Of a stretch of 64,000 nucleotides of DNA, positions 17,720 to 26,282 are shown piece after piece. The notes beneath the pieces are model-generated. The model searched no databases and was not told where the DNA came from. It worked only from the letters and a program-made list of their open reading frames with translations. The position numbers and the translations under genes are program-made. The stretch is from SYFY01 sp031385325 (GTDB lineage: Bacteria; Pseudomonadota; Gammaproteobacteria; Pseudomonadales; Azotimanducaceae): positions 10,759-74,758 of the forward strand of contig JANNBJ010000107.1 of NCBI GenBank assembly GCA_031385325.1. The letters are read 5' to 3'. How positions within the stretch are numbered: position 1 is the stretch's first letter; the number at the start of each line of letters is the position of its first letter.

Positions 17720-18736
17720 TTACAACGTCGGATCGTTGCCAACGCACACCAGACGCTTGCCGATATTGTTGCCTTTCAACATGCCGATGAACGCGTCCGG
17801 CGTGTGTTCGATGCCAACAACGATGTCGTCGAAGTAACGCACCTCGCCTCGCCGCATGCGATCTGCCATGCGGGCCGGGAACACATCGAAGTCCTGCATA
17901 TGGTCATAGATGATGAAGCCTCGCATCATTGCGCGTTTGGCCACCATGTTCCCGACATTGCGCAGTGCATAACCACCACCGTCATACTGACTGATCATGC
18001 CACAGACGGGAATTCGTGCGAACGGCTTGAGGCGCGCGAAGACGGCATCAAGTGTTTCACCGCCCACATTGTCAAAGTAGACATCGATGCCAGCCGGACA
18101 TAGTCGGTCCAGCGCCGCACCCGTGTTTTCTTCCTTGTAGTTGAACATCGCATCGAAGCCGAGTTTTTCCAGGCAGTGCGTCACCTTGTCAGCCGAGCCG
18201 GCCGAACCGATCACTCGTGCCCCGGCGGCCTTGGCCAGTTGACCTGCCACCGAACCCACCGCGCCACTGGCGGCGGAAACGAATACGGTTTCTCCGCGCT
18301 GAACGTTGCCGATCTCGAGCATGCCGACTTCAGCTGTCTTGCCTGGCATGCCGAGCACGGAAATCGCGTGGCTGATGGGACCAAGCGCCGGATCAATCCT
18401 GCGCAAATTGCTGACATCACGAACCAGCGTGTAGTTTTCCCAGCGCAGGAAATCCCACACCAGATCACCGACCGAATAATCAGGATGTCGGCTGTCGACG
18501 ACTTCGCCAACCACCCGTGCCGGTACCGGCTCGCCCAGTGCAAAACCTGCCGCGTAACCCACACCACCGCTCATGCGGCCACGCATGTACGGGTCACAGG
18601 ACAGGTAGATGTTGCGTACCAGCACTTCATCTTTGCCCGGTGTCGGTACATCGGCCTGCCGCAGAACGAAGTCGTCGGGCCTGACCGCGCCGCGTGGATA
18701 GGCGGCAAGACAGACCAGGGTATTGGTTAGCGGCAC
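17720..18736 (-). CDS. NADP-dependent zinc-free MDR oxidoreductase (CurA/leukotriene-dehydrogenase-like)
   Basis: Members reduce the double bond of alpha,beta-unsaturated ketones using NADPH. The product has LSCDPYMRGRM near the N terminus and a Rossmann segment VFVSAASGAVGSVAGQLAKAAG (about 150-171), then YKEEN and DVYFDNVGGETLDAV, which are typical of the CurA group. No zinc-binding cysteines are present. The GTG at 18736 gives 338 residues, the family norm; a longer frame to 18802 would run into the upstream glyoxalase gene. The gene lies 10 bp after that gene's stop and is probably in the same operon. Confidence 0.88.
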   Translation of the reverse strand: MPLTNTLVCLAAYPRGAVRPDDFVLRQADVPTPGKDEVLVRNIYLSCDPYMRGRMSGGVGYAAGFALGEPVPARVVGEVVDSRHPDYSVGDLVWDFLRWENYTLVRDVSNLRRIDPALGPISHAISVLGMPGKTAEVGMLEIGNVQRGETVFVSAASGAVGSVAGQLAKAAGARVIGSAGSADKVTHCLEKLGFDAMFNYKEENTGAALDRLCPAGIDVYFDNVGGETLDAVFARLKPFARIPVCGMISQYDGGGYALRNVGNMVAKRAMMRGFIIYDHMQDFDVFPARMADRMRRGEVRYFDDIVVGIEHTPDAFIGMLKGNNIGKRLVCVGNDPTL

Positions 18737-18746
18737 GGGATTAATC

Positions 18747-19151
18747 TCAGGTTTTTTGCAGGAACTCGACCGAATTGCCATCCGGATCAAGCACGATCGC
18801 AATACGGATGCCGGGCCGGGCCTCGCGTGGTTCGACCACCACCGTTGATCCTGCGCTACGACAGGTTTCGACCATGGCTTCGAGATTGCTCACTGAAATC
18901 GTCCAGTAGCGCATTCCGGTGGCACCCGTGAGCCCGCCTGCTGGTGCCGAAGTCGCTGGTGCCTGCGCTGGCGAAACAATCTTGATGAGGCTCTCACCGC
19001 ACCAGACTCGATGCATCACCCCACCACCCGGAAACGGCGTATCCGGCTCTTGGCGAAAACCCAGCACATCGCGATAGAAGGTCAACATCTTCGCAGGCTC
19101 GCGGGTTACCAACCCCAAGTCGATACCCGCCTTGGTCAATGCAACACCCAT
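18747..19151 (-). CDS. VOC-superfamily (glyoxalase/dioxygenase-like) protein
   Basis: The 134-residue protein from ATG 19151 has the paired beta-alpha-beta-beta-beta layout: GIDLGLVTREPAKMLTFYRDVLGF, then RYWTISVSNLEAMVETCRSAG and a final IVLDPDGNSVEFLQ. The last motif contains the Glu that usually binds the metal. The family includes glyoxalase I, epimerases and extradiol dioxygenases; the specific reaction cannot be told. It starts 1 bp before the end of the cyclophilin gene region and precedes the MDR oxidoreductase by 10 bp. Confidence 0.82.
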   Translation of the reverse strand: MGVALTKAGIDLGLVTREPAKMLTFYRDVLGFRQEPDTPFPGGGVMHRVWCGESLIKIVSPAQAPATSAPAGGLTGATGMRYWTISVSNLEAMVETCRSAGSTVVVEPREARPGIRIAIVLDPDGNSVEFLQKT

Positions 19152-19152
19152 C

Positions 19153-19656
19153 TCAAGCTCCCAGTTTTTTGTTCCACTCGGTGATGCGCGCTGCGTGTGC
19201 TTCCAGCAGCGCTGCAGCATCACCTTCGATCGTGATCGAAACGATCTTGTCTTTTTGGGCTATGGCATCGACCACCGCCTGATCAGCATCACCTTCCACC
19301 GAGCCAAAAATTGTGTGTGCATCATCGAGCCATGGGGTTGCCACATGGGTAATGAAAAACTGCGATCCGTTAGTGCCCTTACCCGCATTGGCCATGGAGA
19401 GCTTGCCCGGGCCGTTGTGACGCAGTTTTTTGTTGAACTCGTCTTCAAACTTGTAGCCGGGCCCACCAGTGCCGGTCCCGGTCGGGCAGCCACCCTGAAC
19501 CATGAAATCCGGGATCACACGATGGAAACTGAGACCATCGTAATAACCGCGCTGCACGAGGTTGACGAAGTTGGCAACGGTAACCGGCGCCTCGTCCGCA
19601 AACAGTCGGGTGCGAATGGTGCCTTTGCTGGTGGTGAAGATTGCGACGAGACTCAT
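19153..19656 (-). CDS. Cyclophilin-type peptidyl-prolyl cis-trans isomerase
   Basis: The 167-residue protein from ATG 19656 (an in-frame ATG at 19704 would add an unrelated leader) has FADEAPVTVANFVNLV, GLSFHRVIPDFMVQGG with the catalytic Arg, GTGGPGYKFEDEF, SMANAGKGTNGSQFFIT and HTIFGSV. This is the full bacterial PpiB-type active site. There is no signal peptide, so it is cytosolic. It catalyses proline isomerisation in protein folding. An AGGAGCACC-like Shine-Dalgarno precedes the ATG. Confidence 0.93.
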   Translation of the reverse strand: MSLVAIFTTSKGTIRTRLFADEAPVTVANFVNLVQRGYYDGLSFHRVIPDFMVQGGCPTGTGTGGPGYKFEDEFNKKLRHNGPGKLSMANAGKGTNGSQFFITHVATPWLDDAHTIFGSVEGDADQAVVDAIAQKDKIVSITIEGDAAALLEAHAARITEWNKKLGA

Positions 19657-19714
19657 GGTGCTCCTTGGAAGATTGTCAGATTGCTGTTGCGAAAATGTTG
19701 TCAAATATAGAGGG

Positions 19715-20389
19715 CTACGCCAGTGTCAACGCACTTCCCCAGCGATCACCAAACGCGAGTTTGCCGACCGGACGACGCGACGTCGGGCCATAACCACCCC
19801 GTTCAGGATACCCGAGTGGAACCACACCGCAGGTATGCCAATCATCGGGAATGTCGAGGAGGTGTTTCATCGCCGCTTCTTCAAAACACAGCAGCGTGGT
19901 CAACACACAGCCCACACCCTCCGCTCTGGCCGCCAGCATGATGTTCTGCACGGCAGGGTAAACCGACCCACCACCGACCACACTGGCGCGTCCGAGGTCG
20001 GCATCAGTAATGGCCATCAGGTTCGGATTGAAACAGAACACCAGAATGACCGGCGCGTCACCCAGATGGTCGCCAAGGTGATCGGCAGCTTCGAGCATGC
20101 GGGCCTGTTTGGCCTTGGCCTCGCCCTCCAGCCGTTCCAGCTGTTTGCGCGAGCCGGCGGCATATTTCCCCCATTGAGGTCGATACAAGTCACCAATGCC
20201 CTTGCGAACCACCGGATCCTGCACCACCACCATTCGCCAGGGCTGGACATTGCCACCACTGGGGGCCCATGCACCGGCCTGCAGAATGCGACTCAGGACA
20301 TCCGTTGGAAGCGGATCGGACCTCAGGCGACGAACTGCCCGCTGGGTCTGCATCAGCGCCTGCAGCGCCTGAATGCCATCGTTGTTCAC
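19715..20389 (-). CDS. Nitroreductase-family FMN oxidoreductase
   Basis: The product begins MQTQRAVRRLRSDPLP, with the phosphate-binding Arg residues, then AGAWAPSGGNVQPWRMVVV, the classic nitroreductase FMN motif, and AEGVGCVLTTLLCFEE near the C terminus. The GTG at 20389 overlaps the upstream hydrolase stop as GTGA and gives 224 residues; a longer frame to 20824 would be read entirely within that gene. Members reduce nitro groups, quinones, enones or flavins with NAD(P)H. The physiological substrate is unknown. Confidence 0.88.
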   Translation of the reverse strand: MNNDGIQALQALMQTQRAVRRLRSDPLPTDVLSRILQAGAWAPSGGNVQPWRMVVVQDPVVRKGIGDLYRPQWGKYAAGSRKQLERLEGEAKAKQARMLEAADHLGDHLGDAPVILVFCFNPNLMAITDADLGRASVVGGGSVYPAVQNIMLAARAEGVGCVLTTLLCFEEAAMKHLLDIPDDWHTCGVVPLGYPERGGYGPTSRRPVGKLAFGDRWGSALTLA

Positions 20390-21141
20390 AGTTTCACTCC
20401 GGTAGTTATCTGGCGCAGGAACTTCAGCGTCTGGTGCTGGGCAGTCTCGATGTCCGGCCCGCTCTTCCAGGCATCGATCAGAGTTCCGTTGGGCACACCG
20501 GTGGCGACGATACGCGAGGCTGATGCCGGGTGGTAAAGATCGTTTCCCTGCAGGACCAGTACCGGTGCGTGGATACTCGGCAGGTCTCTTTCTCCGACAC
20601 AGAACAGAAATTGTTCGCTGTCGTACATGTTGCTGCGCAGACCCGCCCAGTCTGCCGGGCTGACATCGGCACGAGTCGGCGCCAGGGTCGACGCCCATCC
20701 GTCGTACATCTGATAGAAGGCGTCCCGATTCTGGTCCAGTCCGATGGTCTGAAAGAGCACCCCACCGATGGCGCGGTCTGGCTGACGAAGCAGCAGCTGC
20801 ATGACGTAGGATCCACCGATGCACATACCCGCTGCGATGAATCTGTCGATGCCAAGTTCATCGAGTACAGCCAGCTGATCTTCCAGAAACGTCTCCCAAC
20901 CGTGCGCGGCGTTCACCGGTCCGGATGACTGACCAGCATTACGCTGGTCCATCGCGACCACCTGAAAACCATTTTCAGACCAATAACTTATCGGATTGTA
21001 GGGAGCGTTTTTCCACAATGGGATCGATGACTTCATGCCACCTGGCGCAATCAACAGGACCGGAAAGCCAGTGCCGTGGACTTCAACGTGCAGCGAGACA
21101 GTCTGGCCGGTCAGACGATCGGCATGGTTTATTTTTGACAA
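20386..21141 (-). CDS. Alpha/beta-hydrolase
   Basis: The 251-residue protein has PVLLIAPGGMKSS (oxyanion-hole region), the nucleophile elbow GMCIGGSY in place of GxSxG (about residues 104-111), and LVLQGNDLYHPASAS before the expected acid. Cys at the nucleophile position (GxCxGG) is seen in some dienelactone-hydrolase-like and acyltransferase-like members. It is therefore a hydrolase of uncertain substrate with an unusual nucleophile. It is translationally coupled (GTGA) to the nitroreductase and follows the flavin-split-barrel gene by 3 bp. Confidence 0.82.
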   Translation of the reverse strand: MSKINHADRLTGQTVSLHVEVHGTGFPVLLIAPGGMKSSIPLWKNAPYNPISYWSENGFQVVAMDQRNAGQSSGPVNAAHGWETFLEDQLAVLDELGIDRFIAAGMCIGGSYVMQLLLRQPDRAIGGVLFQTIGLDQNRDAFYQMYDGWASTLAPTRADVSPADWAGLRSNMYDSEQFLFCVGERDLPSIHAPVLVLQGNDLYHPASASRIVATGVPNGTLIDAWKSGPDIETAQHQTLKFLRQITTGVKL

Positions 21142-21144
21142 CGT

Positions 21145-21720
21145 CTATTTACCCTTCCTGCGATCCAGTTCACGCTTCATCCGCACGGCATCGGACTCGA
21201 GTGGCGCTCGTACCTGGCCTGGATCCAGCGTTCCTTCAGAGTGCGCACGCATTTTGGCGCCGTCGTACGTAATCCACTTCTCCGGCACCACCTCAAGCAC
21301 GACGCGCAGCGGGGAATCGAGGAATTCGTGGAACTTCTTCGCCGCCGCAGGCTCACCACGCAGTGCCAACGCAAAATCGGGGTAGAACCAGTCCTTCGTT
21401 TCGCGATCTTCATGAATGATGCATCGACCCTTGATGGTCACCGTCTTGCCTGGACCCAGGTTGGTACCCGTACTGCTGACGACGATGGAGACTTGCGGAT
21501 TGCGGCGAACGGCGGCCATACGATGACGATGCGCGCCTCCCGTCAACCACACGCGATCTCGTCGCCAGATGTAGGACATGATCACGCCGATGGGCCACTG
21601 GTCCTGGGTACACCAGTTGAAAACGCACTCTTTCTGCGTCAGCAGCAACTTCTCCTGATCTTCAGGGTTCAGGTGATAGATGGAGACCATCTCGTAGTTG
21701 TCGATCTCTTCAGCACTCAA
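21145..21720 (-). CDS. PPOX-class (pyridoxamine-phosphate-oxidase-like) flavin/F420 split-barrel protein
   Basis: The product reads LTQKECVFNWCTQDQWPIGV, then AAVRRNPQVSIVVSSTGTNLGPGKTVTIKGRCIIHED, the split-barrel pattern in which cofactor phosphate contacts alternate with strands. The preferred start is TTG 21720, with GAGGAGA seven bases upstream (191 residues); an ATG exists at MVSIYHL. Family members bind FMN, F420 or haem. Other F420-type families in the window make an F420-dependent reductase plausible but not shown. It lies 3 bp upstream of the alpha/beta-hydrolase gene. Confidence 0.78.
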   Translation of the reverse strand: MSAEEIDNYEMVSIYHLNPEDQEKLLLTQKECVFNWCTQDQWPIGVIMSYIWRRDRVWLTGGAHRHRMAAVRRNPQVSIVVSSTGTNLGPGKTVTIKGRCIIHEDRETKDWFYPDFALALRGEPAAAKKFHEFLDSPLRVVLEVVPEKWITYDGAKMRAHSEGTLDPGQVRAPLESDAVRMKRELDRRKGK

Positions 21721-21799
21721 GTCATTCTCCTCACAACGGAAACAATCGGATGATGGGGAAACCCGGAATCGGTCAGACTGCCGAAAGGGCCTGCTGCGG

Positions 21800-22564
21800 T
21801 CAACGCGCGCAGTGCCCGCCATCAATGGTCAGGATCGTGCCCGTCGTATTCGCGGACACATCGGAGGCCAGAAAGGTTACCGCATCGGCGATCTGCGCAG
21901 GTGTACCGGGTGGGTAATGGGGATCCAGCAACTCTCGCCATCGCGCCGGATCGCCAAAACGCTCCCGCGCCCGCTGGCGGAGCATGGTGACCAACCGATC
22001 GGTCTCAATCGAGCCCGGATTGATGCCAACGATGCGCACGCCGTATCGACTGCTCACGGCGCCCATGGCGCGGGTCAGGGCCATCAGCGCAGCGTTACCT
22101 CCTGCACCTGCTGCGTAAGTTGCACTCGGCCGCTCACCACCAGCTCCAAGGATGTTGACGATGACACCCTTGCCTCGTTGCCGCATGGCTGCGTTGTATC
22201 CGCGCATCAGGTTGATATAGCCAAACACCTTCAACTCCCAGGACTGACGCCATATCGTCTCATCCACGGTATCGATGCTGCCTGCCGGTATTGCACCGGC
22301 GTTATTGACGAGGATATCGACATCAGGCGCGGCGCTGACAAGTTTGTCAACGCTCTCACTCAACCCGAGATCAAGGGCAAGTGTTTCGACACGAACACCA
22401 TGAGACGACCTCAACTCGACCGCCAGTCGATCGAGATCCGTCAATGTTCTGGCTACTAAAAACAGCGAAACACCTTCTCGCGCCAGAGTTTTGGCGCATG
22501 CTTCGCCGATGCCTTTGGACGCGCCAGTAACGATGGCAGTGCGTCCTTTGAGTCCAAGTTCCAT
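21800..22564 (-). CDS. SDR-family oxidoreductase
   Basis: The 254-residue protein from ATG 22564 has the classical SDR pattern: TAIVTGASKGIGEACAK (TGxxxGxG, about 9-25), VDILVNNAGAI (NNAG), a Ser-type strand VIVNILGAGGERPSATYAAGAGG in the catalytic region, and NPGSIETDR after it. It ends with SDVSANTTGTILTIDGGHCAR. The usual YxxxK is not clear: the stretch is YAAGAGGNAAL, so the Lys is apparently replaced. This may mean an altered or non-catalytic member. The substrate is unknown. Confidence 0.82.
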   Translation of the reverse strand: MELGLKGRTAIVTGASKGIGEACAKTLAREGVSLFLVARTLTDLDRLAVELRSSHGVRVETLALDLGLSESVDKLVSAAPDVDILVNNAGAIPAGSIDTVDETIWRQSWELKVFGYINLMRGYNAAMRQRGKGVIVNILGAGGERPSATYAAGAGGNAALMALTRAMGAVSSRYGVRIVGINPGSIETDRLVTMLRQRARERFGDPARWRELLDPHYPPGTPAQIADAVTFLASDVSANTTGTILTIDGGHCAR

Positions 22565-22758
22565 GCTGGTTTCCCTCGCTTGAATGTGGCAATCGGCTGC
22601 TGAAATGCAGATTGATCTGTTGAGTGTACCGCCTCTTGTGACCGCGCTCCGGGAAAGTTGCCAAGCACATCCCAACGAGTCAACGCAGGGAGTAATAACT
22701 CACCGGTCACCAATGGAGGCTGCTAGGCTCTGCGGACACACGAAGTAGGAGCAGTCTC

Positions 22759-22875
22759 GTGCATATTGAAAGTCATATCGACGACCCGACCATTATCCGT
22801 CACATCAGAAATTGCGGCTTCCTGGTCGCGCTCATCGGCTACGGCCTGTATTCGGTCGCCCATTGGGTGGCGTAG
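22759..22875 (+). CDS. Candidate 38-residue single-pass membrane microprotein
   Basis: A GTG-initiated frame is preceded by GTAGGAGCAGTCTC, which places AGGAG seven bases before the start. The product starts VHIESHIDDPTII, with several acidic and His residues, and continues with a hydrophobic helix GFLVALIGYGLYSVAHWVA that could span the membrane, then stops. No family is recognised. Support comes from the ribosome-binding site, the amphiphilic layout and the downstream hairpins. Chance remains possible at this length. Confidence 0.45.
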   Translation: MHIESHIDDPTIIRHIRNCGFLVALIGYGLYSVAHWVA

Positions 22876-22879
22876 GGCC

Positions 22880-22897
22880 GGTCTGATTCATCAGACC
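22880..22897. terminator. Perfect 8-bp inverted repeat after the microprotein
   Basis: GGTCTGAT and ATCAGACC flank two bases, 5 bp after the microprotein stop. There is no T-tract, so it is a weak terminator candidate or a protein-binding palindrome. Confidence 0.35.
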
Positions 22898-22920
22898 TGC
22901 AGTGGTAAAGAGCGGGCAAT

Positions 22921-22940
22921 AACGACCAACCCTGGTCGTT
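22921..22940. promoter_or_regulatory. Hairpin or operator palindrome AACGACCA/TGGTCGTT
   Basis: An 8-bp perfect stem has the 4-base loop ACCC. It lies about 85 bp upstream of the aldo-keto reductase ATG. It could be an operator or the second stem of a tandem hairpin. There is no T-tract. Confidence 0.35.
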
Positions 22941-23025
22941 AACCCCGCGCACCACTTGACCGGATTTCCCCGTTCGATCAGGTCATGCGATGATCCCCGT
23001 TCCTTCCCGGATCGGGTGATCACGC

Positions 23026-23916
23026 ATGCTGGAACGAATTCCCTTCGGCCGAACCGGCCACATGAGCTCACGCATTCTGTTTGGCGCTGCTGCATTGGGC
23101 GGGATGAAACCCGAACGGGCAGTGTCGACCCTCGACATGATTTTCAGGGCTGGGATCAATCACATTGATACTGCGGCTTCCTACGGAGACTCCGAGCTTC
23201 GACTCGCTCCATGGCTGAAGGAACATCGCCAGGATGTTTTCCTCGCCACCAAAACCGGTGAGCGCTCGTATCAAGGTGCCCGGGAAGAATTGCATCGCTC
23301 ACTGGATCGGCTGGGCGTTCCATTTGTCGACCTGATCCAGATGCACAACCTGGTGATGCCCGACCAGTGGACACGGGCAATGGGAGAAGATGGCGCGCTG
23401 CGAGCCCTCATCGAAGCCCGCGACCAGGGCCTGGTGCGATTCATCGGCATTACCGGCCACGGAACCTACGTCGCTGAAAGACACCTGCAAAGCCTTGCGC
23501 AATTCGACTTTGCATCGGTGCTTTGTCCATACACGTTCGCGATGAACCGATCCGGTCCTTACGCTGACGATTTCGAGCAGCTCTATCGTGTCTGCCAGGA
23601 AAGGCAGGTCGCCATGCAGACCATCAAGTCCGTGGCCGCACGACGCTGGCGTGATGATGACGCAGATCGACGCCTGAGCTGGTACAAACCACTGCATGAC
23701 ACCGATGCGATTCGCCGAGCTGTGCACTTTGTGTTGTCACGCCCTGGCCTCTTCCTGAATTCCAGCAGTGATGCAACGCTCCTGCCCTTCATTCTGGAGG
23801 CCGCGCAACAGCCCATCGAAGCCCCGTCGGCCGCACAGATGGAAGCTGACATGGAAACACACGGTATTGAGCCATTGTTTGTTCGGGATGAGATGGATGA
23901 TGTGAGGGTTGGTTAG
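23026..23916 (+). CDS. Aldo/keto reductase
   Basis: The 296-residue TIM-barrel protein has GRTGHMSSRILFGAAALGG, GINHIDTAASYGDSE (catalytic Asp and Tyr), VFLATKTGER (catalytic Lys) and DLIQMHNLVMP (catalytic His). All four residues of the aldo-keto reductase tetrad are therefore present. It reduces aldehydes or ketones with NAD(P)H. The C-terminal part is less conserved, with SRPGLFLNSSSDATLLPFILEAA as in the AKR11-like open forms. It is a monocistronic plus-strand gene, convergent with the P450 gene. Confidence 0.87.
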   Translation: MLERIPFGRTGHMSSRILFGAAALGGMKPERAVSTLDMIFRAGINHIDTAASYGDSELRLAPWLKEHRQDVFLATKTGERSYQGAREELHRSLDRLGVPFVDLIQMHNLVMPDQWTRAMGEDGALRALIEARDQGLVRFIGITGHGTYVAERHLQSLAQFDFASVLCPYTFAMNRSGPYADDFEQLYRVCQERQVAMQTIKSVAARRWRDDDADRRLSWYKPLHDTDAIRRAVHFVLSRPGLFLNSSSDATLLPFILEAAQQPIEAPSAAQMEADMETHGIEPLFVRDEMDDVRVG

Positions 23917-23990
23917 GCGTCTGCACGGCGCAAGCTCGACAGGCTGCAGGGGCAATCGTATGAACCCCGCGAACCGGACCGATTACTGTC

Positions 23991-25229
23991 TCAGAGCGCG
24001 TGCAGCACTACCGGCAGATCGCTGTACCCCTTGACGAAGGATGATTGCACTCGAGTGGCAGGGCCAACCACTTCCACAAAGCTGAAGCGCTTCATGATCT
24101 CTTCCCACAGCACACGCAGCTGCATCTCCGCCAATCGGTTGCCCATACAGCGATGGATACCAAAACCAAAAGACAGGTGCTGACGTGCATTGGCGCGATC
24201 GATCTTGAGCGCGTGTGCATTCTCGAACACCGATTCATCCCGATTCCCCGAGATGTACCACATGGCGAGCTTCTCACCCTTGCGAATCATCGTCCCGCCT
24301 ACTTCGCTATCGGTCAGCGCCGTTCGACGCATATACGCAAGCGGCGTCTGCCAGCGAATGATCTCGGCGACCATATTGGGGATGAGTCCGAGGTTGGCGC
24401 GCAGTTTGTTGTACTCGGCCGGATACTGATTGAGTGCCACCACACCACCGGTGATCGAATTGCGGGTGGTGTCGTTGCCACCCACGATCAGCAGCACCAG
24501 ATTGCCGAGGAACTCCTGTGGTGGCATGTTCCGCGTCGTTTCATTGTTCGCGAGCATGGAAATCAGATCGTTGCCACTGCCCTTGCCTGCCCGTTGCTGC
24601 CAGAGATTGTTGAAGTAGGCCAGGCATTCAAAGAGTTCCGCGCGACGCTGTTCTTCGGATTCGATGATCCCGCTGAATTCGTCGGCGGTGGCGACATCGG
24701 ACCAGCGTGTGAGCTTGCGACGATCTTCGAAGGGAAAATCGAACAGCGTAGCCAGCATCTGCGTTGTCAGTTCGATGGAAACCAGGTCAACCCAGTTGAA
24801 CGGCTGGCCGATCGGCAGGCTATCCAGAATGGTCTGAACACGCTCGCGAATCGTTGATTCGAGGGCCTTCAGGTTCATCGGCGCAACCACAGGACTGACC
24901 ACCTTGCGCTGCTGGTCATGCTTGGGTTGATCCATGGCGATGAACATCGGCAGCGGGAAGTCCTCTTCGGGTTCCGAGAGAACGATGGAGCCATCCGAAG
25001 AGAAGAGATCGGCGTGCTGATCGACGTACTTGATGTCCTCGTACCGTGTCAGCGACCAGAACGGGCCTTCCATCCCGTTTGCACAAAAGTGTACCGGTGA
25101 CTCAGCACGCAGACGCGCGAAGACCCCTTGCCAGCGATCAGTCTGGAAAATATCAGGCCGGGACGGGTCAAGCTGCTGCAGATCGAGCGTATCAATGTCG
25201 TCGCTCTCCCACTTCATCGCTTCGGCCAT
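23991..25229 (-). CDS. CYP153-type cytochrome P450
   Basis: The 412-residue protein is a soluble bacterial class I P450. Long stretches match the CYP153A alkane/fatty-acid terminal hydroxylase pattern: PMFIAMDQPKHDQQRKVVSP, SIELTTQMLATLFDFPFEDR, LIVGGNDTTRNS (I-helix oxygen-activating region), EIIRWQTPLAYMRRTAL (ExxR) and the haem loop HLSFGFGIHRCMGNRLAE with the Cys ligand. The expected reaction is omega-hydroxylation of alkanes, terpenoids or fatty acids. The ferredoxin gene lies 27 bp upstream on the same strand and should supply electrons. No ferredoxin reductase is present in the window. Confidence 0.92.
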   Translation of the reverse strand: MAEAMKWESDDIDTLDLQQLDPSRPDIFQTDRWQGVFARLRAESPVHFCANGMEGPFWSLTRYEDIKYVDQHADLFSSDGSIVLSEPEEDFPLPMFIAMDQPKHDQQRKVVSPVVAPMNLKALESTIRERVQTILDSLPIGQPFNWVDLVSIELTTQMLATLFDFPFEDRRKLTRWSDVATADEFSGIIESEEQRRAELFECLAYFNNLWQQRAGKGSGNDLISMLANNETTRNMPPQEFLGNLVLLIVGGNDTTRNSITGGVVALNQYPAEYNKLRANLGLIPNMVAEIIRWQTPLAYMRRTALTDSEVGGTMIRKGEKLAMWYISGNRDESVFENAHALKIDRANARQHLSFGFGIHRCMGNRLAEMQLRVLWEEIMKRFSFVEVVGPATRVQSSFVKGYSDLPVVLHAL

Positions 25230-25256
25230 GATCTACTCCAATGGATACTCTGGCTG

Positions 25257-25577
25257 TTAGAACTGGAACTCGGGCACGTTCACCACTAAACCATCCAGCG
25301 CATTGGTCACCTTGATCTGGCATGACAGTCGCGAGGTCGGCGTGCGCTCAGGATTAAGGTCAAGCATCGCTTCTTCGTTGGTATTCGGACCACCGGTTTT
25401 TGCATACCAGCCGTCGGCAACCATCACGTGACAGGTTGCACACGAACACTCGCCGCCGCAGTCAGCATCAATTCCGGGTACACCGTTGTCGATCGCAGCA
25501 TTCATCAGGCTCAGGCCTTCGGTTGCGTCGACAACATTTTCTTTGCCGTTGTGAGAAATGAAGGTGATCTTCGGCAT
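25257..25577 (-). CDS. [2Fe-2S] ferredoxin, putidaredoxin type
   Basis: The 106-residue protein from ATG 25577 has DCGGECSCATCHVMV (C-x5-C-x2-C) and a fourth Cys in SRLSCQIKV about 36 residues later. This is the adrenodoxin/putidaredoxin cluster pattern. It ends in the aromatic-rich tail VPEFQF. It would pass electrons to the P450 encoded 27 bp downstream. A longer frame to 25598 adds seven residues and is unnecessary, since a GGAACC-type spacing favours the internal ATG. Confidence 0.93.
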   Translation of the reverse strand: MPKITFISHNGKENVVDATEGLSLMNAAIDNGVPGIDADCGGECSCATCHVMVADGWYAKTGGPNTNEEAMLDLNPERTPTSRLSCQIKVTNALDGLVVNVPEFQF

Positions 25578-25702
25578 CTGGGTTCCTTGATTGGTCAAAC
25601 GAAGTGCGCGGGCAACTTACTCAATTCGGTCGGAAAGCACAATTAGGTCTCGATGCGGCTTTCCGAGATGAGAAGCGTGACAGGCGTCGGGTGGAAACGA
25701 AC

Positions 25703-26041
25703 TCAGGCAACGCGTTGTCGACGACGATCGATCAGGCCGGACCTGCGTTCCCGCGCCTCATATAACCGTTCCGGCAGCCCGTGATCGGTGTCCCTGCGCA
25801 TGTCTTCTCGCCGATCTGACAAATGACGATAGCCACACTTGCAGGCACCCTTGCGCGAGCAACCCATCAGCGGAAAGGTCGGTGCTTCGTTGCCAAGGAA
25901 CACTTTGTGTTCCAGCTCCCGTACCGACTCGCATCCGAGCCGTCGGTCAAATTGCAGGCGCACAGCCCGATACCGGGCAGCACCTGATTTCTCCGGCTGT
26001 GGAGCACTTTTCTTGCGAAAGAGACGAAACAGGTCTAACAC
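25703..26041 (-). CDS. Small Cys-rich basic protein of unknown function
   Basis: The 112-residue protein from GTG 26041 has GGAGG five bases upstream (CGGAGGACCC). It starts with a hydrophobic LDLFRLFRKK segment. It carries a compact cysteine cluster FPLMGCSRKGACKCGY followed by RHLSDRREDMRRD, which suggests a metal site (C-x5-C-x-C) in a very basic context. I do not recognise a named family, although Arg/Asp-rich tails of this kind occur in short conserved hypothetical proteins of gammaproteobacteria. It is divergent from the second P450 gene. Confidence 0.6.
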   Translation of the reverse strand: MLDLFRLFRKKSAPQPEKSGAARYRAVRLQFDRRLGCESVRELEHKVFLGNEAPTFPLMGCSRKGACKCGYRHLSDRREDMRRDTDHGLPERLYEARERRSGLIDRRRQRVA

Positions 26042-26282
26042 GGGTCCTCCGCAATATCGTTCGGTTACTGGACAGTGTTCGATGATAGACGCTCGAGCGC
26101 CGATCGTATAGACGTAGATCCCCGCACTCGACTGCCCGCAAACCACCCTCTGCAGTCACTCGAACCGGGTTCCAGCCTCGAATCTGACCGTTGCAACCAA
26201 CGTTATCAACATTTAATGATTGAATCGCTTTTTTTTGCCTTGCAAGGTCGCTGATAATCCGGGAACCACGCAGGAGGCACTC

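Larger units (their letters stand above)
22565..23025. other. Divergent intergenic region with a microprotein and two hairpins
   Basis: This 461-bp gap between the minus-strand SDR and the plus-strand aldo-keto reductase holds a 38-codon reading frame with a good ribosome-binding site (22759-22875) and two perfect short inverted repeats (22880-22897 and 22921-22940). Nothing else was recognised. Confidence 0.5.
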
